A DNA stretch of 64,000 bases from Streptomyces sp. NBC_00078 (GTDB taxonomy: Bacteria > Actinomycetota > Actinomycetes > Streptomycetales > Streptomycetaceae). The notes below the pieces were generated by a model. That model was not told where the DNA came from. It did no database searches and was given only the letters and a program-made list of their open reading frames with translations. The position numbers were made by a program, and so were the translations under genes. The stretch lies in the NCBI RefSeq assembly GCF_026343335.1, contig NZ_JAPELX010000001.1:5518001-5582000 (forward strand), given 5' to 3'. Shown piece after piece: positions 7,542 to 16,104 of this stretch (positions are counted from its first letter, which is position 1; each line of letters begins with the position of its first letter).

Positions 7542-8927
7542 TCAGACCAGCGCCCGCTCACCCCGCCAGGGCAACTCCGCGGTGACCCGAGTGGGACCGC
7601 CCACCGGCGAATCCACCACCAGGATCCCGTCCACCGCGTCCAACCGCTCCGTGAGCCCCCCGAGCCCGGACCCGCCGGCGGTATCCGCGCCCCCCACCCC
7701 GTTGTCCACGACCTGCACCATCAGCCGGTCCTCCACCCGCCACACATCCACCGCCGCCCACGTGGCCCGCGCATGCTTGCTGATGTTCTGCAGCAGCTCG
7801 GAGACGGTGAAGTAGGCGATGCCCTCGATGGCCGGCGCCGGCCGCTCCGCCAGATCCACCTCCACCTGAACCGGCACGGTGCACCGCGAGGCAACGGCCG
7901 ACAGCGCCGCGTCCAGGCCCCGGTCCGTCAGCACCGCCGGATGAATTCCGCGAGCCAGATCCCGCAGCTCCTGCAAGGCCGTCTTCACCTCGCCGTGCGC
8001 CTCGCCGACCATCCGCGCGGCCGCCGCCGGATCCTCCGTGAGCTTCTCCTTCGCCAGCCCCAGATCCATGGCCAACGCCACCAGACGGGCCTGTGCCCCG
8101 TCGTGCAGATCCCGCTCGATCCGCCGTAGGTCCGCTGCCGCCGTGTCCACCACGACCCCCCGGTCCGACTCCAGCTCCACCACCCGCGTCGCCAGCCGCG
8201 ACGGCCCGAGCAGCCCGTGCACCATCAGCCGGTCCACCATCGTCAGCGCCCGTACGATCCACGGTGTGGCCAGCGTGAACAGCAGCCCCACCAGCGCGGT
8301 GACGGTGATCTCGAACGGGTTGTCCAGATAGATGCTGTGGCTGCCGTCGCCGTACAGCTGAAGCCCGTCCTGGCCGCCGTACATCGGGAAGAGCCAGAAC
8401 CAGAGCGGATACGTGAGCAGCGCCCACCCGTACGCCCAGAAGTTCACGGCGACCACGAACGAGAACACCGACCAGGGGAACTGCAGCAGCGCGTACAGCA
8501 GCGTCCGCCACGACGTGCCGCTCTTCAGCACCGCGCCCATCCAGGCCATCACGCCGGGCTTCTTCATCCGCAGTGGCTCGGGGTCGGCCACGTCCAGGCC
8601 CAGCAGCCCGCGTGCCCGCGCCCGCTCCATCGCCCCCAAGCCCCGGCAGCCCGCCAGCCCGGCCGCCAGCACCGGAATGCCGAGGAACGTCACCAGCAGA
8701 CCCGCCCCGAGCGACAGCATCGTGACGGCGTACACGAACGTCAGGACGCCGATCGGCAGGCCCAGCAGCACATATCCGAACTCGCGCCAGCTGCGCCCCT
8801 CGAAGGGTGCCCGCAGCCCGACGGGCAGCCGGCGCCGCCGGTCGACGAGCCCGGGCCCGTCGTCGTAACCGAGCCCGTCGTCGTAACCGTGCCCGTGCCC
8901 GTAGCCCTGTCCGTACTCCGTGGCCAT
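7542..8927 (-). CDS. Sensor histidine kinase 1 (NarL-type)
   Basis: A 461-residue membrane kinase. Residues 4-26 are a Gly/Tyr/His/Asp-rich repeat (YDDGLGYDDGPG). Four hydrophobic segments between about 52 and 225 form a membrane sensor region of the 'putative sensor' type. The HisKA_3 dimerisation box holds His275 (RRIERDLHDGAQARL). The ATP-binding domain has VSELLQNISKH and DNGVGG. The kinase core is nearly the same as kinase 2 downstream (9049-10242), including RDLARGIHPAVLTDRGLDAA, so the two arose by duplication. It probably phosphorylates the adjacent response regulator. The signal is unknown. Confidence 0.9.
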   Translation of the reverse strand: MATEYGQGYGHGHGYDDGLGYDDGPGLVDRRRRLPVGLRAPFEGRSWREFGYVLLGLPIGVLTFVYAVTMLSLGAGLLVTFLGIPVLAAGLAGCRGLGAMERARARGLLGLDVADPEPLRMKKPGVMAWMGAVLKSGTSWRTLLYALLQFPWSVFSFVVAVNFWAYGWALLTYPLWFWLFPMYGGQDGLQLYGDGSHSIYLDNPFEITVTALVGLLFTLATPWIVRALTMVDRLMVHGLLGPSRLATRVVELESDRGVVVDTAAADLRRIERDLHDGAQARLVALAMDLGLAKEKLTEDPAAAARMVGEAHGEVKTALQELRDLARGIHPAVLTDRGLDAALSAVASRCTVPVQVEVDLAERPAPAIEGIAYFTVSELLQNISKHARATWAAVDVWRVEDRLMVQVVDNGVGGADTAGGSGLGGLTERLDAVDGILVVDSPVGGPTRVTAELPWRGERALV

Positions 8928-9048
8928 CGACGTCGTCCGTTTCTACTCGTCCTTCTAGCCGTGCGGCTGTCCTGTCGTACCTCCACACTCCTCCGTCGCA
9001 GGTCCGCGAACCATGGAGTCCGTCGGCGTCTTCGAAGGGGGGTTTTCC

Positions 9049-10242
9049 CTACCCCTCGCCGGGGGCGCGGTCGCGCCACGGCAGTTCCGCGGTGACGACG
9101 GTCGGCCCGCCCTGCGGGGAGTCGATGACGAACAGCCCGTCGACGGCGTCCAGCCGGTCGGCGAGCCCCTGGATCCCGCTGCCGCCGTCGAGACGCGCGC
9201 CGCCGCGGCCGTTGTCCTCCACCTGGATGAGCAGCCGATCCGACGACTGCCACACCTCCACGGACGCGGACTTCGCCGCACTGTGCTTGCTGACGTTCTG
9301 CAGCAGCTCGGAGACGGTGAAGTAGGCGATGCCCTCGATGGCCGCGGCGGGCCGTGCGGCGAGGTCGACGGTCACCTTCACGGGGACGGTGCAGCGCGAG
9401 GCGACCGCCGAGAGCGCGGCGTCGAGACCCCGGTCGGTGAGTACGGCGGGATGGATGCCGCGCGCCAGATCCCGCAGCTCCTGCAGCGCGAGTTTCACCT
9501 CACCGTGCGCCTCCGCGACCATCTCCGCCGCCGTGTCGGGGTCCTCCAAAAGCTTCTCCTTCGCCAGGCCGAGCCCCATCGCGAGATTGACCAGTCGGGC
9601 CTGCGCCCCGTCGTGCAGGTCGCGCTCGATGCGACGCAGGTCGGCGTTGGCCGTGTCGACCACGACCCCGCGGTCCGACTCCAGCTCCGCGATGCGCCGC
9701 TCCAGCTCGTCGGAGGGCGACAGCAGACCGCGCACCATCGCCCGGTCGGCGTTGGTCAGCCCCCGCGCGATGAACGGCAGTACCGGCCACAGCACGATCA
9801 GCGAGGTCAGCGTGATGACGAAGGTGAGGATGCCCCAGGGCAGCCGGATGAAGTCGTACAGCACCGTGCGCCAGCCCACCGGGTCCTTCACCCTCATCCA
9901 CAGCCACGGCAGGAAACCGGTGCCGCGTCGGGGCAGCGGGCTCGGCTCGTCCACCCGCACCCCGAGCAGCTTCCTGGCCCGTGCCCGCTCCATCCGGCCC
10001 AGCAGCCGCGCACCGGCCAGCCCGGCCGCCAGCAACGGGAACCCGATCACCGTGACGGTCAGCCAGAACCCCGTGAACAGCACCGTGACGACGTAGATGA
10101 ACCCCAGCAGCGCCACCGGAAGATTTGCCAGGAGATGCGCGATCTCCTTCCAGGTGTGCCGGTCGTAGGCGGAACGGACGGGCGGCAGACGGTCGCCGTC
10201 ACTTTCCGAGGACCGCATCGGGCGCGAGAGTGGTTCGGTCAT
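9049..10242 (-). CDS. Sensor histidine kinase 2 (NarL-type)
   Basis: A 397-residue paralogue of kinase 1. Hydrophobic segments at about 38-62 and 63-80 and a pair at 135-165 make the sensor region. His210 lies in RRIERDLHDGAQARL, and the ATP-binding domain has VSELLQNVSKH and DNGRGG. It lacks the Gly/Tyr-rich N-terminus of kinase 1. The frame is open to 10434, but ATG at 10242 matches the start of the conserved part. It is divergent from the nuo operon across a 270-base gap, so it may sense a respiratory or envelope state. That link is inference from position. Confidence 0.88.
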   Translation of the reverse strand: MTEPLSRPMRSSESDGDRLPPVRSAYDRHTWKEIAHLLANLPVALLGFIYVVTVLFTGFWLTVTVIGFPLLAAGLAGARLLGRMERARARKLLGVRVDEPSPLPRRGTGFLPWLWMRVKDPVGWRTVLYDFIRLPWGILTFVITLTSLIVLWPVLPFIARGLTNADRAMVRGLLSPSDELERRIAELESDRGVVVDTANADLRRIERDLHDGAQARLVNLAMGLGLAKEKLLEDPDTAAEMVAEAHGEVKLALQELRDLARGIHPAVLTDRGLDAALSAVASRCTVPVKVTVDLAARPAAAIEGIAYFTVSELLQNVSKHSAAKSASVEVWQSSDRLLIQVEDNGRGGARLDGGSGIQGLADRLDAVDGLFVIDSPQGGPTVVTAELPWRDRAPGEG

Positions 10243-10322
10243 ATGGGCTAGCGTGCCGCGCGCCGGGCGCCCGCGCCATGAGGTCGGCCGCCGCAGTTCC
10301 CTGGGGAAAACCCCACCCCGGC

Positions 10323-10342
10323 ATCTCAAGGTGATCTCAAGG
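10323..10342. promoter_or_regulatory. Direct repeat upstream of the nuo operon
   Basis: ATCTCAAGG occurs at 10323-10331 and 10334-10342, an 11-base period, about 170 bases before nuoA. Direct repeats with one-turn spacing are typical of response-regulator sites. No specific regulator is assigned. A small GGGG-AAAA-CCCC hairpin lies just upstream, around 10300-10313. Confidence 0.4.
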
Positions 10343-10512
10343 CGTGACGGGCTGCTTACCGTCTCTTTATCAGGGCCTAGACTCCCGTGCGTACAGATCG
10401 TCGAACAGCAGCGTTCATCAGGGCCGCAGGTCACCGGGGCGGATGGCGACCCGCGGCAGACGGCCCACGGTGATGCCGCAGGGTCGCAGAGTCAGGGAGC
10501 GAGGGTACGGAC

Positions 10513-10905
10513 GTGCGGGAACCGACCGTTGTCGCGGCGGACTACTTCCAGTCGTACTCCGTCGTCGGACTGCTCGCCGTCGTCGGCGTGCTCTTCGTCG
10601 CCGTCGCCTTCGGGGCCGGCCGCCTGCTGCGGCCTGTGGTCCCCACCCCGGAGAAGCTCCTGACCTACGAGTGCGGAGTCGACCCCGTCGGCGAGGGCTG
10701 GGCCCACACCCAGGTCCGCTACTACGTCTACGCCTTCCTGTACGTCGTGTTCGCCGTCGACTCGATCTTCCTGTTCCCGTGGGCCACGGTCTTCGCCGCC
10801 CCCGGCTACGGCGCGACGACCCTCGTCGAGATGTTCATCTTCCTCGGCTTCCTGGCCGTGGGCCTGCTGTACGCATACAAGAAGGGCGTTCTGGCATGGA
10901 TGTGA
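10513..10905 (+). CDS. nuoA: NADH-quinone oxidoreductase subunit A (second copy type)
   Basis: A 130-residue subunit of the membrane arm of complex I with three predicted helices (about 15-37, 70-92, 100-122). The family motif TPEKLLTYECGVDPVGEG lies in the loop and carries the conserved Cys of NuoA. The start is GTG at 10513 after a purine-rich ribosome site. It is the first gene of a ten-gene operon, and its stop overlaps nuoB. The operon lacks nuoD, E, F and G, so this is not the standard 14-gene complex. Confidence 0.93.
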   Translation: MREPTVVAADYFQSYSVVGLLAVVGVLFVAVAFGAGRLLRPVVPTPEKLLTYECGVDPVGEGWAHTQVRYYVYAFLYVVFAVDSIFLFPWATVFAAPGYGATTLVEMFIFLGFLAVGLLYAYKKGVLAWM

Positions 10906-11555
10906 CGAAGCCGGACACCAGCGGGCAGCCGACCGTGCCGGGCGCGTCGACCACGCCGGGCGAGCCGGGTGGGCCGGTTCTGCTGCCGGAGCCCAAGCGC
11001 CTCGGCGCCCTCGCACGCCTCGCCCCCGAGCCGATGAAGGTGGTCCTGAACTGGGGCCGCCGGTATTCGCTGTGGGTCTTCAACTTCGGCCTCGCCTGCT
11101 GCGCGATCGAGTTCATCGCCGCGTCGATGGCCCGCCACGACTTCATCCGCCTCGGCGTCATCCCCTTCGCACCGGGCCCGCGACAGGCCGACCTGATGGT
11201 CGTCTCCGGCACGGTGACGGACAAGATGGCGCCGGCGGTGAAGCGCCTGTACGAGCAGATGCCTGAACCGAAGTACGTCATCTCCTTCGGCGCGTGCAGC
11301 AACTGTGGAGGCCCCTACTGGGACTCCTACTCCGTCACCAAGGGCGTCGACCAGATCATCCCGGTGGATGTCTACGTCCCCGGCTGCCCGCCGCGCCCCG
11401 AGGCCCTGCTCCAGGGGATCCTGAAGCTCCAGGAGAAGATCGCGCGGGAGTCGCTGGGCGAGCGGTACGGCACCTCCCGCCCGTCGGCCGCGGCTCTGCA
11501 GACCGGCCTGGTGAAGGCGCCGGCCACCGAGTCCTCGTCGCGGGAGGGCCGATGA
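10896..11555 (+). CDS. nuoB: NADH-quinone oxidoreductase subunit B
   Basis: A 219-residue iron-sulfur subunit that would carry cluster N2. All four ligands are present: the tandem pair in GLACCAIEF, the Cys in GACSNCGG and the Cys in VPGCPPRPEAL. An extra Pro/Gly/Thr-rich segment of about 40 residues precedes the core, and a Ser/Ala-rich tail of about 25 follows it. The ATG at 10896 overlaps the end of nuoA by ten bases, and the next gene overlaps it by four (ATGA). N2 normally hands electrons to quinone in a pocket shared with NuoD, which is missing from this operon. Confidence 0.92.
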   Translation: MDVTKPDTSGQPTVPGASTTPGEPGGPVLLPEPKRLGALARLAPEPMKVVLNWGRRYSLWVFNFGLACCAIEFIAASMARHDFIRLGVIPFAPGPRQADLMVVSGTVTDKMAPAVKRLYEQMPEPKYVISFGACSNCGGPYWDSYSVTKGVDQIIPVDVYVPGCPPRPEALLQGILKLQEKIARESLGERYGTSRPSAAALQTGLVKAPATESSSREGR

Positions 11556-13378
11556 GCACGGTCGGCTGGCTCCCCGCCCCCGTCGACGAGCTGTTCGGTA
11601 CGGAGGCCACCGCCGAGGAGGCGTACGAGGTCCTCACGGTCGACGTCCCCCCGGCGACCTGGCTCGCCGCGCTGGAGATGGCGCGCGACCGGCTGTCCTG
11701 TACGTACTTCGACTGGCTGAGCGCGGTCGACGAACCGGGCACGGGGTTCCGCGTCGCGGCCCATGTGGTGTCCCTGTCTCCCGTACGCCGCCTGCTGCTG
11801 CGCACGACGGTCCCGCACGAGGCGCCGGCGCTGGCCTCCGCCGTCGGCGTTTATGCGGGCGCGGCCTGGCACGAACGCGAGACCCACGAAATGTTCGGTG
11901 TCGTCTTCGAAGGCCACCCCGCCCTGGACCACCTCCTCCTCCCTGAAACCTTCGAAGGCCACCCCCTTCGCAAGGACTTCGTCCTGGCCGCCCGTGTGGC
12001 CAAGGCCTGGCCCGGCGCCAAGGAGCCGGGCGAGTCCGAGCACGGCGGCCCCAAGCGCCGCCAGATGCTTCCCCCAGGTGTCCCCGACCCGAACGAATGG
12101 GGCCCCCAGAAGGGCCAGCTCCCCCCGGCCCCGGCCCGCCCCACCAGGGCCGCGGGCCGACCAACAGCCGACCGCCCCACCCGCACACCGGTCGACCGCC
12201 CGCCCCGCCGCACCCGCACCACCGCAGAGGGCTCGGCCAGCCAGACCGCGGGTCCCGGCAGCCAGATGGCGGCTTCCGGTTCCGGTTCGGACGATGCCGG
12301 GGCCGGGGCCGGGAGCGGGCGTTCGGTGGGGGAGGTATCGGCGAGTCAGGCGGTGAGGCCGGGGGCTGCCGATGCTCCGACTGGGCCGAGGCGTGCGCGT
12401 TCGGCTGCCGAGGGTTCGGTGAGTCAGGCGGAGGGCGCGTCTGATCGGGCGGCGGCTGCGGGGTCCGGCGATGCTTCCAGGCCCGGCGATACTGAGGCTC
12501 GGCCCCGGCGTGCCCGTTCGGCCGCGGGAGGGTCCGCGAGTCAGGCGGCGTCGTCTCCGGTCGGGGGAGCCGAGGCTGCCTCGTCCGCACCGGGTGGCGA
12601 GCCCTCTGCGGCAGAGGCACCGGCCGACCGGCAGCCGGGAGCAGCCGGTGCGAGTGGAGCTGCGGGTGCCCGCGCGAACTCGCCGCGACGCGCGCGCAGC
12701 GCGAGCGAAGGCTCGGCCTCGCAGACTGCCCGACCCTCCCCGACGGAGGGCGCAACAACCCCACCCGCTCGCACCCCGCGCAGCGCTGACGCCCCGTGGC
12801 ATCACGCCCGCCCAGCCTTCGACGACCAGGAGCCGGTGCAGGAACGGGAGCCGGTGCTGGAACGGGAGCCGGTGCTGGAACGGGAGCCGGTGCTGGAACG
12901 GGAGCCGGTGCAGGAACGCGAGCCGGTGCAGGAACGCGAGCCGGTGCAGGAACGCGAGCCGGTGCAGGAACAGGAGCCGGTGCAGGAGCTGCAGGAACAG
13001 GTGCCGCAGCCCGGCCCGGAGCTGGAGCCAAGCCCTGCAACGAAGTCCGGCCCGGAGTCTGAGGCGGGCCCAGAACGGGAGCGGGAACAGGAGCAGGGCC
13101 CAGAGCCGGAGCGGGAGCAGGAGCAGGTGCTGCAGCCGGGCCCGGGGCCTGAGGCGGGCCCGGAGACGGAGTCCGTCGCGGAACCCGCAGGCGAAGCCGA
13201 GCCCACTCCGAAACCCGCTGCTGGTGACGGGGCCCTTCCCGGTTCGGAGGCGTCCGAGGGGAACTCCGGCCTCGCTGAACCCACCCCGGAGCCGTCCGCC
13301 TCCGAGGAGACCCCCGCCGAGAAAGACACCGAAACCCCGGTCGCGAACCCCGAAGACCCCGCAGGAGGCCCGCAGTGA
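11552..13378 (+). CDS. nuoC: NuoC-like subunit with a long repetitive tail
   Basis: The first roughly 185 of 608 residues are a NuoC (30-kDa) domain with the family signature HERETHEMFGVVFEGHP and LLLPETFEGHPLRKDF. The remaining roughly 420 residues are low complexity: a Pro/Arg-rich part, several copies of an RRARSA-EGS-SQ motif, nine tandem EPV(Q/L)E(R/Q/L) hexapeptides at residues 427-480, then a Glu/Pro-rich stretch. Normal NuoC is about 180-250 residues. The tail keeps the frame and ends exactly at the GTGA overlap with nuoH, so it appears to be translated. The tail has no recognised domain and should be disordered. Confidence 0.88.
   Translation: MSTVGWLPAPVDELFGTEATAEEAYEVLTVDVPPATWLAALEMARDRLSCTYFDWLSAVDEPGTGFRVAAHVVSLSPVRRLLLRTTVPHEAPALASAVGVYAGAAWHERETHEMFGVVFEGHPALDHLLLPETFEGHPLRKDFVLAARVAKAWPGAKEPGESEHGGPKRRQMLPPGVPDPNEWGPQKGQLPPAPARPTRAAGRPTADRPTRTPVDRPPRRTRTTAEGSASQTAGPGSQMAASGSGSDDAGAGAGSGRSVGEVSASQAVRPGAADAPTGPRRARSAAEGSVSQAEGASDRAAAAGSGDASRPGDTEARPRRARSAAGGSASQAASSPVGGAEAASSAPGGEPSAAEAPADRQPGAAGASGAAGARANSPRRARSASEGSASQTARPSPTEGATTPPARTPRSADAPWHHARPAFDDQEPVQEREPVLEREPVLEREPVLEREPVQEREPVQEREPVQEREPVQEQEPVQELQEQVPQPGPELEPSPATKSGPESEAGPEREREQEQGPEPEREQEQVLQPGPGPEAGPETESVAEPAGEAEPTPKPAAGDGALPGSEASEGNSGLAEPTPEPSASEETPAEKDTETPVANPEDPAGGPQ
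12830..12991 (+). repeat. Nine tandem 18-bp repeats within nuoC
   Basis: Nine in-frame copies of an 18-bp unit starting GAGCCGGTG encode EPVQER, EPVLER (three copies), EPVQER (three copies), EPVQEQ and EPVQEL. The high identity of neighbouring units points to recent slippage expansion, so the copy number may vary between strains. Confidence 0.95.
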
Positions 13379-14343
13379 CCGACGCTCTGGACGTCGTCCT
13401 GCGACTCCTGATCGTGTTCGTCGTCTTCCTCACCTTCCCTCTGATCGTCGGCCAGACCGAACACAAGGTCATGGCCCACATGCAGGGCCGCCTCGGTCCG
13501 ATGTACGCCGGCGGCTTCCACGGCTGGGCCCAACTAGTCGCCGACGGCGTGAAGTTCGCGCAGAAGGAAGACATCGTCCCGGCGGGCGCGGACCGGCGCG
13601 TCTTCCAACTCGCCCCTGCCGTAGCCCTCCTCCCGTACCTGCTGGTCCTTGTGGCCATTCCCATCGGCCCGGGCGAGGGCGCGGTCGGCCAGGTCCTCGA
13701 CGCGGGCCTCTTCTTCGTCCTCGCGGTGATGGGCGTGGGCGTCCTCGGCTCGCTCATGGCCGGCTGGGCCTCCGCCAACAAGTTCTCCCTCCTGGGCGGC
13801 CTCCGTACCGCCGCCCAGCTTCTCGCCTACGAACTCCCGATGCTGCTCGCCGCCGCCTCCGTCGCGATGGCGGCCGGCACGGTCTCCCTCCCCGGCATCC
13901 TGGACGCCTTCCACTGGTGGTGGCTGCCCTGGCAGATCGTCGGCGCGATCGTCTTCTTCGTCGCCGGCCTCGCCGAACTCCAGCGCCCGCCCTTCGACAT
14001 GCCGGTCGCCGACTCGGAGATCATCTTCGGCGCGTACACCGAGTACACGGGCCTGCGCTTCGCTTTGTTCCTCCTCGCCGAATACGCCGGAATCATCGTC
14101 CTGTGCGGTCTGACGACCGTTCTCTTCCTGGGCGGCTGGCACGGTCCCTGGGGTGCCGACGGCCTTGGCTGGGTCTGGACCCTGCTGAAGACGGCCGTCC
14201 TCGCCTTCCTCGTGATCTGGCTCCGCGTCACCTACCCCCGCCTGCGCGAGGACCAGCTCCAGAAACTCTCGTGGACCCTCCTCGTCCCCCTCTCCCTCGC
14301 CCAGATCGCCCTCACCGGCATCGTCAAGGTGGTGATCTCCTGA
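13375..14343 (+). CDS. nuoH: NADH-quinone oxidoreductase subunit H
   Basis: A 322-residue membrane subunit with eight predicted helices that forms the quinone-channel entrance of complex I. Conserved loops are visible: QTEHKVMAHMQGRLGP near residues 28-43, VKFAQKEDIVP near 57-70, and RPPFDMPVADSEII near 206-220, followed by TEYTGLRF. Its GTG start overlaps the nuoC stop by four bases, and its stop shares one base with the nuoI start. Length is slightly below that of standard NuoH proteins. Confidence 0.93.
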   Translation: MTDALDVVLRLLIVFVVFLTFPLIVGQTEHKVMAHMQGRLGPMYAGGFHGWAQLVADGVKFAQKEDIVPAGADRRVFQLAPAVALLPYLLVLVAIPIGPGEGAVGQVLDAGLFFVLAVMGVGVLGSLMAGWASANKFSLLGGLRTAAQLLAYELPMLLAAASVAMAAGTVSLPGILDAFHWWWLPWQIVGAIVFFVAGLAELQRPPFDMPVADSEIIFGAYTEYTGLRFALFLLAEYAGIIVLCGLTTVLFLGGWHGPWGADGLGWVWTLLKTAVLAFLVIWLRVTYPRLREDQLQKLSWTLLVPLSLAQIALTGIVKVVIS

Positions 14344-14987
14344 TGGCTGAGCCGCTGCCGTCCTCCCGGTCCCGCATCCCCGGCTCCGGCCTGGCCAAGG
14401 GCCTGGCCGTCACCCTTCGCACGATGACGCGGAAGACGGTCACCGAGCAGTACCCGGACGTCCAGCCCGACCTGCCGCCCCGCACCCGCGGCGTCATCGG
14501 CCTGTTCGAGGAGAACTGCACGGTCTGCATGCTGTGTGCCCGTGAGTGCCCGGACTGGTGCATCTACATCGACTCCCACAAGGAGACGGTCCCGGCGGCG
14601 ACCCCCGGCGGCCGTGAACGCAGCCGCAACGTCCTCGACCGCTTCGCCATCGACTTCTCCCTGTGCATGTACTGCGGTATCTGCATCGAGGTCTGTCCTT
14701 TCGACGCCCTGTTCTGGTCCCCGGAGTTCGAGTACGCCGAGACCGACATCCACGAACTCACCCACGAGCGCGACAAGCTCCGCGAGTGGATGTGGACGGT
14801 CCCGGCTCCGCCCGCCCTCGACCCTGGCGCGGAGGAGCCGAAGGAGATCTCCGCCGCCCGCAAGACCGCCGACAAACTGGCGGCCGCGGCAGCCGCGTCG
14901 GCCGAGCCCGTCGAGCCGCCGCCCGAGCGGAACCAGCCGACCGAGCCACCCGCCGGTCCGACCGAACCCGAGGGAGGCGCGTCGTGA
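14343..14987 (+). CDS. nuoI: NADH-quinone oxidoreductase subunit I
   Basis: A 214-residue ferredoxin-like subunit with two complete 4Fe-4S motifs, CTVCMLCARECP and CMYCGICIEVCP (clusters N6a and N6b). It would relay electrons towards NuoB. A Pro/Ala/Glu-rich tail of about 55 residues (from about 160) is longer than usual. In complex I variants without NuoEFG, the NuoI-like subunit is where ferredoxin is thought to deliver electrons. That fits this operon but is inference. Its ATG shares one base with the nuoH stop. Confidence 0.93.
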   Translation: MAEPLPSSRSRIPGSGLAKGLAVTLRTMTRKTVTEQYPDVQPDLPPRTRGVIGLFEENCTVCMLCARECPDWCIYIDSHKETVPAATPGGRERSRNVLDRFAIDFSLCMYCGICIEVCPFDALFWSPEFEYAETDIHELTHERDKLREWMWTVPAPPALDPGAEEPKEISAARKTADKLAAAAAASAEPVEPPPERNQPTEPPAGPTEPEGGAS

Positions 14988-15715
14988 CCCTCACCGCAGT
15001 CACCGCGACGGCGGCGCACGCCATAGCCGCTCACGCGACGGCAGCCCACGCCACCGCGACCACGGCCGCCGAGGGGACCCACCGTTTCCTCTCACCGACC
15101 GGTGTCGAGATCGCCTTCCTCCTCGTCGGCCTGGCCACCTTCGGCGCCGCCCTCGTCACCGTCACCACGCGGCAACTGGTGCACGCCGCACTGTGGCTGG
15201 TGGTCACGCTCGGCGGCCTCGCCGTCGAATACCTCCTGCTCACCGCCGAGTTCATCGCCTGGGTGCAGGTCCTCATCTACGTGGGTTCCGTCGTCGTCCT
15301 CCTTCTGTTCGGTCTGATGCTCACCAAGGCCCCCATCGGCCGCTCTCCGGACGCCGACTCCGGCAACCGCTGGGCCGCCCTCACCGTGGCCGTCGCCGCG
15401 GCTGCCGCCCTGGTCTGGGTCGTCGTCGACGCCTTCCGCGCAACCTGGATCGACCTGGACGGGCCGGCCGCCGGCTCCACCGCCGTCACCGGAGCGAGCC
15501 TCTTCCAGAACTGGGTTCTTCCCTTCGAGGCCCTCTCCGTCCTCCTCCTTGCCGCCCTCGTCGGCGCGATCGTCCTGTCCCGCAAGGCGAAGGCGGAGAT
15601 GAGCTCTCCCCCTGTGAACTCCCGGGCCGCGACCGGCAGTTCCCCTTCCGGCCCGGATTCACGGATTCACCCGGTCGAGGGACAGGACCCGGCCGAGCAG
15701 GAAGGCGCCCGCTGA
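14984..15715 (+). CDS. nuoJ: NADH-quinone oxidoreductase subunit J
   Basis: A 243-residue membrane subunit with five predicted helices. The signature region AEFIAWVQVLIYVGSVVVLL lies near residues 85-105. The N-terminus has a His/Ala/Thr-rich stretch (about residues 3-30) and the C-terminus a Ser/Pro-rich tail, both unusual additions. GTG at 14984 overlaps the nuoI stop (GTGA) and was preferred over a much longer open frame that would lie inside nuoI. Confidence 0.9.
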   Translation: MTLTAVTATAAHAIAAHATAAHATATTAAEGTHRFLSPTGVEIAFLLVGLATFGAALVTVTTRQLVHAALWLVVTLGGLAVEYLLLTAEFIAWVQVLIYVGSVVVLLLFGLMLTKAPIGRSPDADSGNRWAALTVAVAAAAALVWVVVDAFRATWIDLDGPAAGSTAVTGASLFQNWVLPFEALSVLLLAALVGAIVLSRKAKAEMSSPPVNSRAATGSSPSGPDSRIHPVEGQDPAEQEGAR

Positions 15716-16104
15716 TGCACCTCGCCTATCCCGCCGTACTCTCCGCCCTTCTCTTCTGCACCGGCCTGTACGGCGTCCTCGCTCGCCGCAACGCGATCCT
15801 GGTCCTGATGTCCGTCGAGCTGATGCTCAACGCCGTCAACCTCAACCTCGTCGCCTTCGACGTCTGGCTCAGCAAGGCCGCCCGGGACACACTCCACTCC
15901 GGCCAGGCCCTGACCCTGTTCACCATCGCCATCGCCGCCGCCGAGATCGGTATCGGCCTGGCGATCGTCCTCTCCGTCTACCGCAACCGCGGCACCTCGG
16001 ACATCGACAAGCTGCGCGACAGCGCCGAGGGCCACGAGAGTGACAGCCCCGACGGCGACGCCCTGACGACGGATCAGACCGGGAAGGCTGAGGCCACCGC
16101 GTGA
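15715..16104 (+). CDS. nuoK: NADH-quinone oxidoreductase subunit K
   Basis: A 129-residue subunit with three helices. The conserved membrane Glu lies in LMSVELMLNAVNLNL (near residue 36), and a second in AAAEIGIGLAIVL (near 73). A hydrophilic acidic tail of about 35 residues follows the last helix; standard NuoK has about 100 residues. One-base overlap with nuoJ and four-base overlap with nuoL indicate translational coupling. Confidence 0.93.
   Translation: MHLAYPAVLSALLFCTGLYGVLARRNAILVLMSVELMLNAVNLNLVAFDVWLSKAARDTLHSGQALTLFTIAIAAAEIGIGLAIVLSVYRNRGTSDIDKLRDSAEGHESDSPDGDALTTDQTGKAEATA

Noticed and set aside
8217..9095. Large plus-strand frames opposite the kinases
   Set aside because: They are antisense shadows of well-defined histidine kinases and carry Gln/Arg/His-rich junk translations.
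12830..12991. Possible CRISPR array in the 18-bp repeats
   Set aside because: The units are directly adjacent with no spacers, and they are in frame within nuoC.
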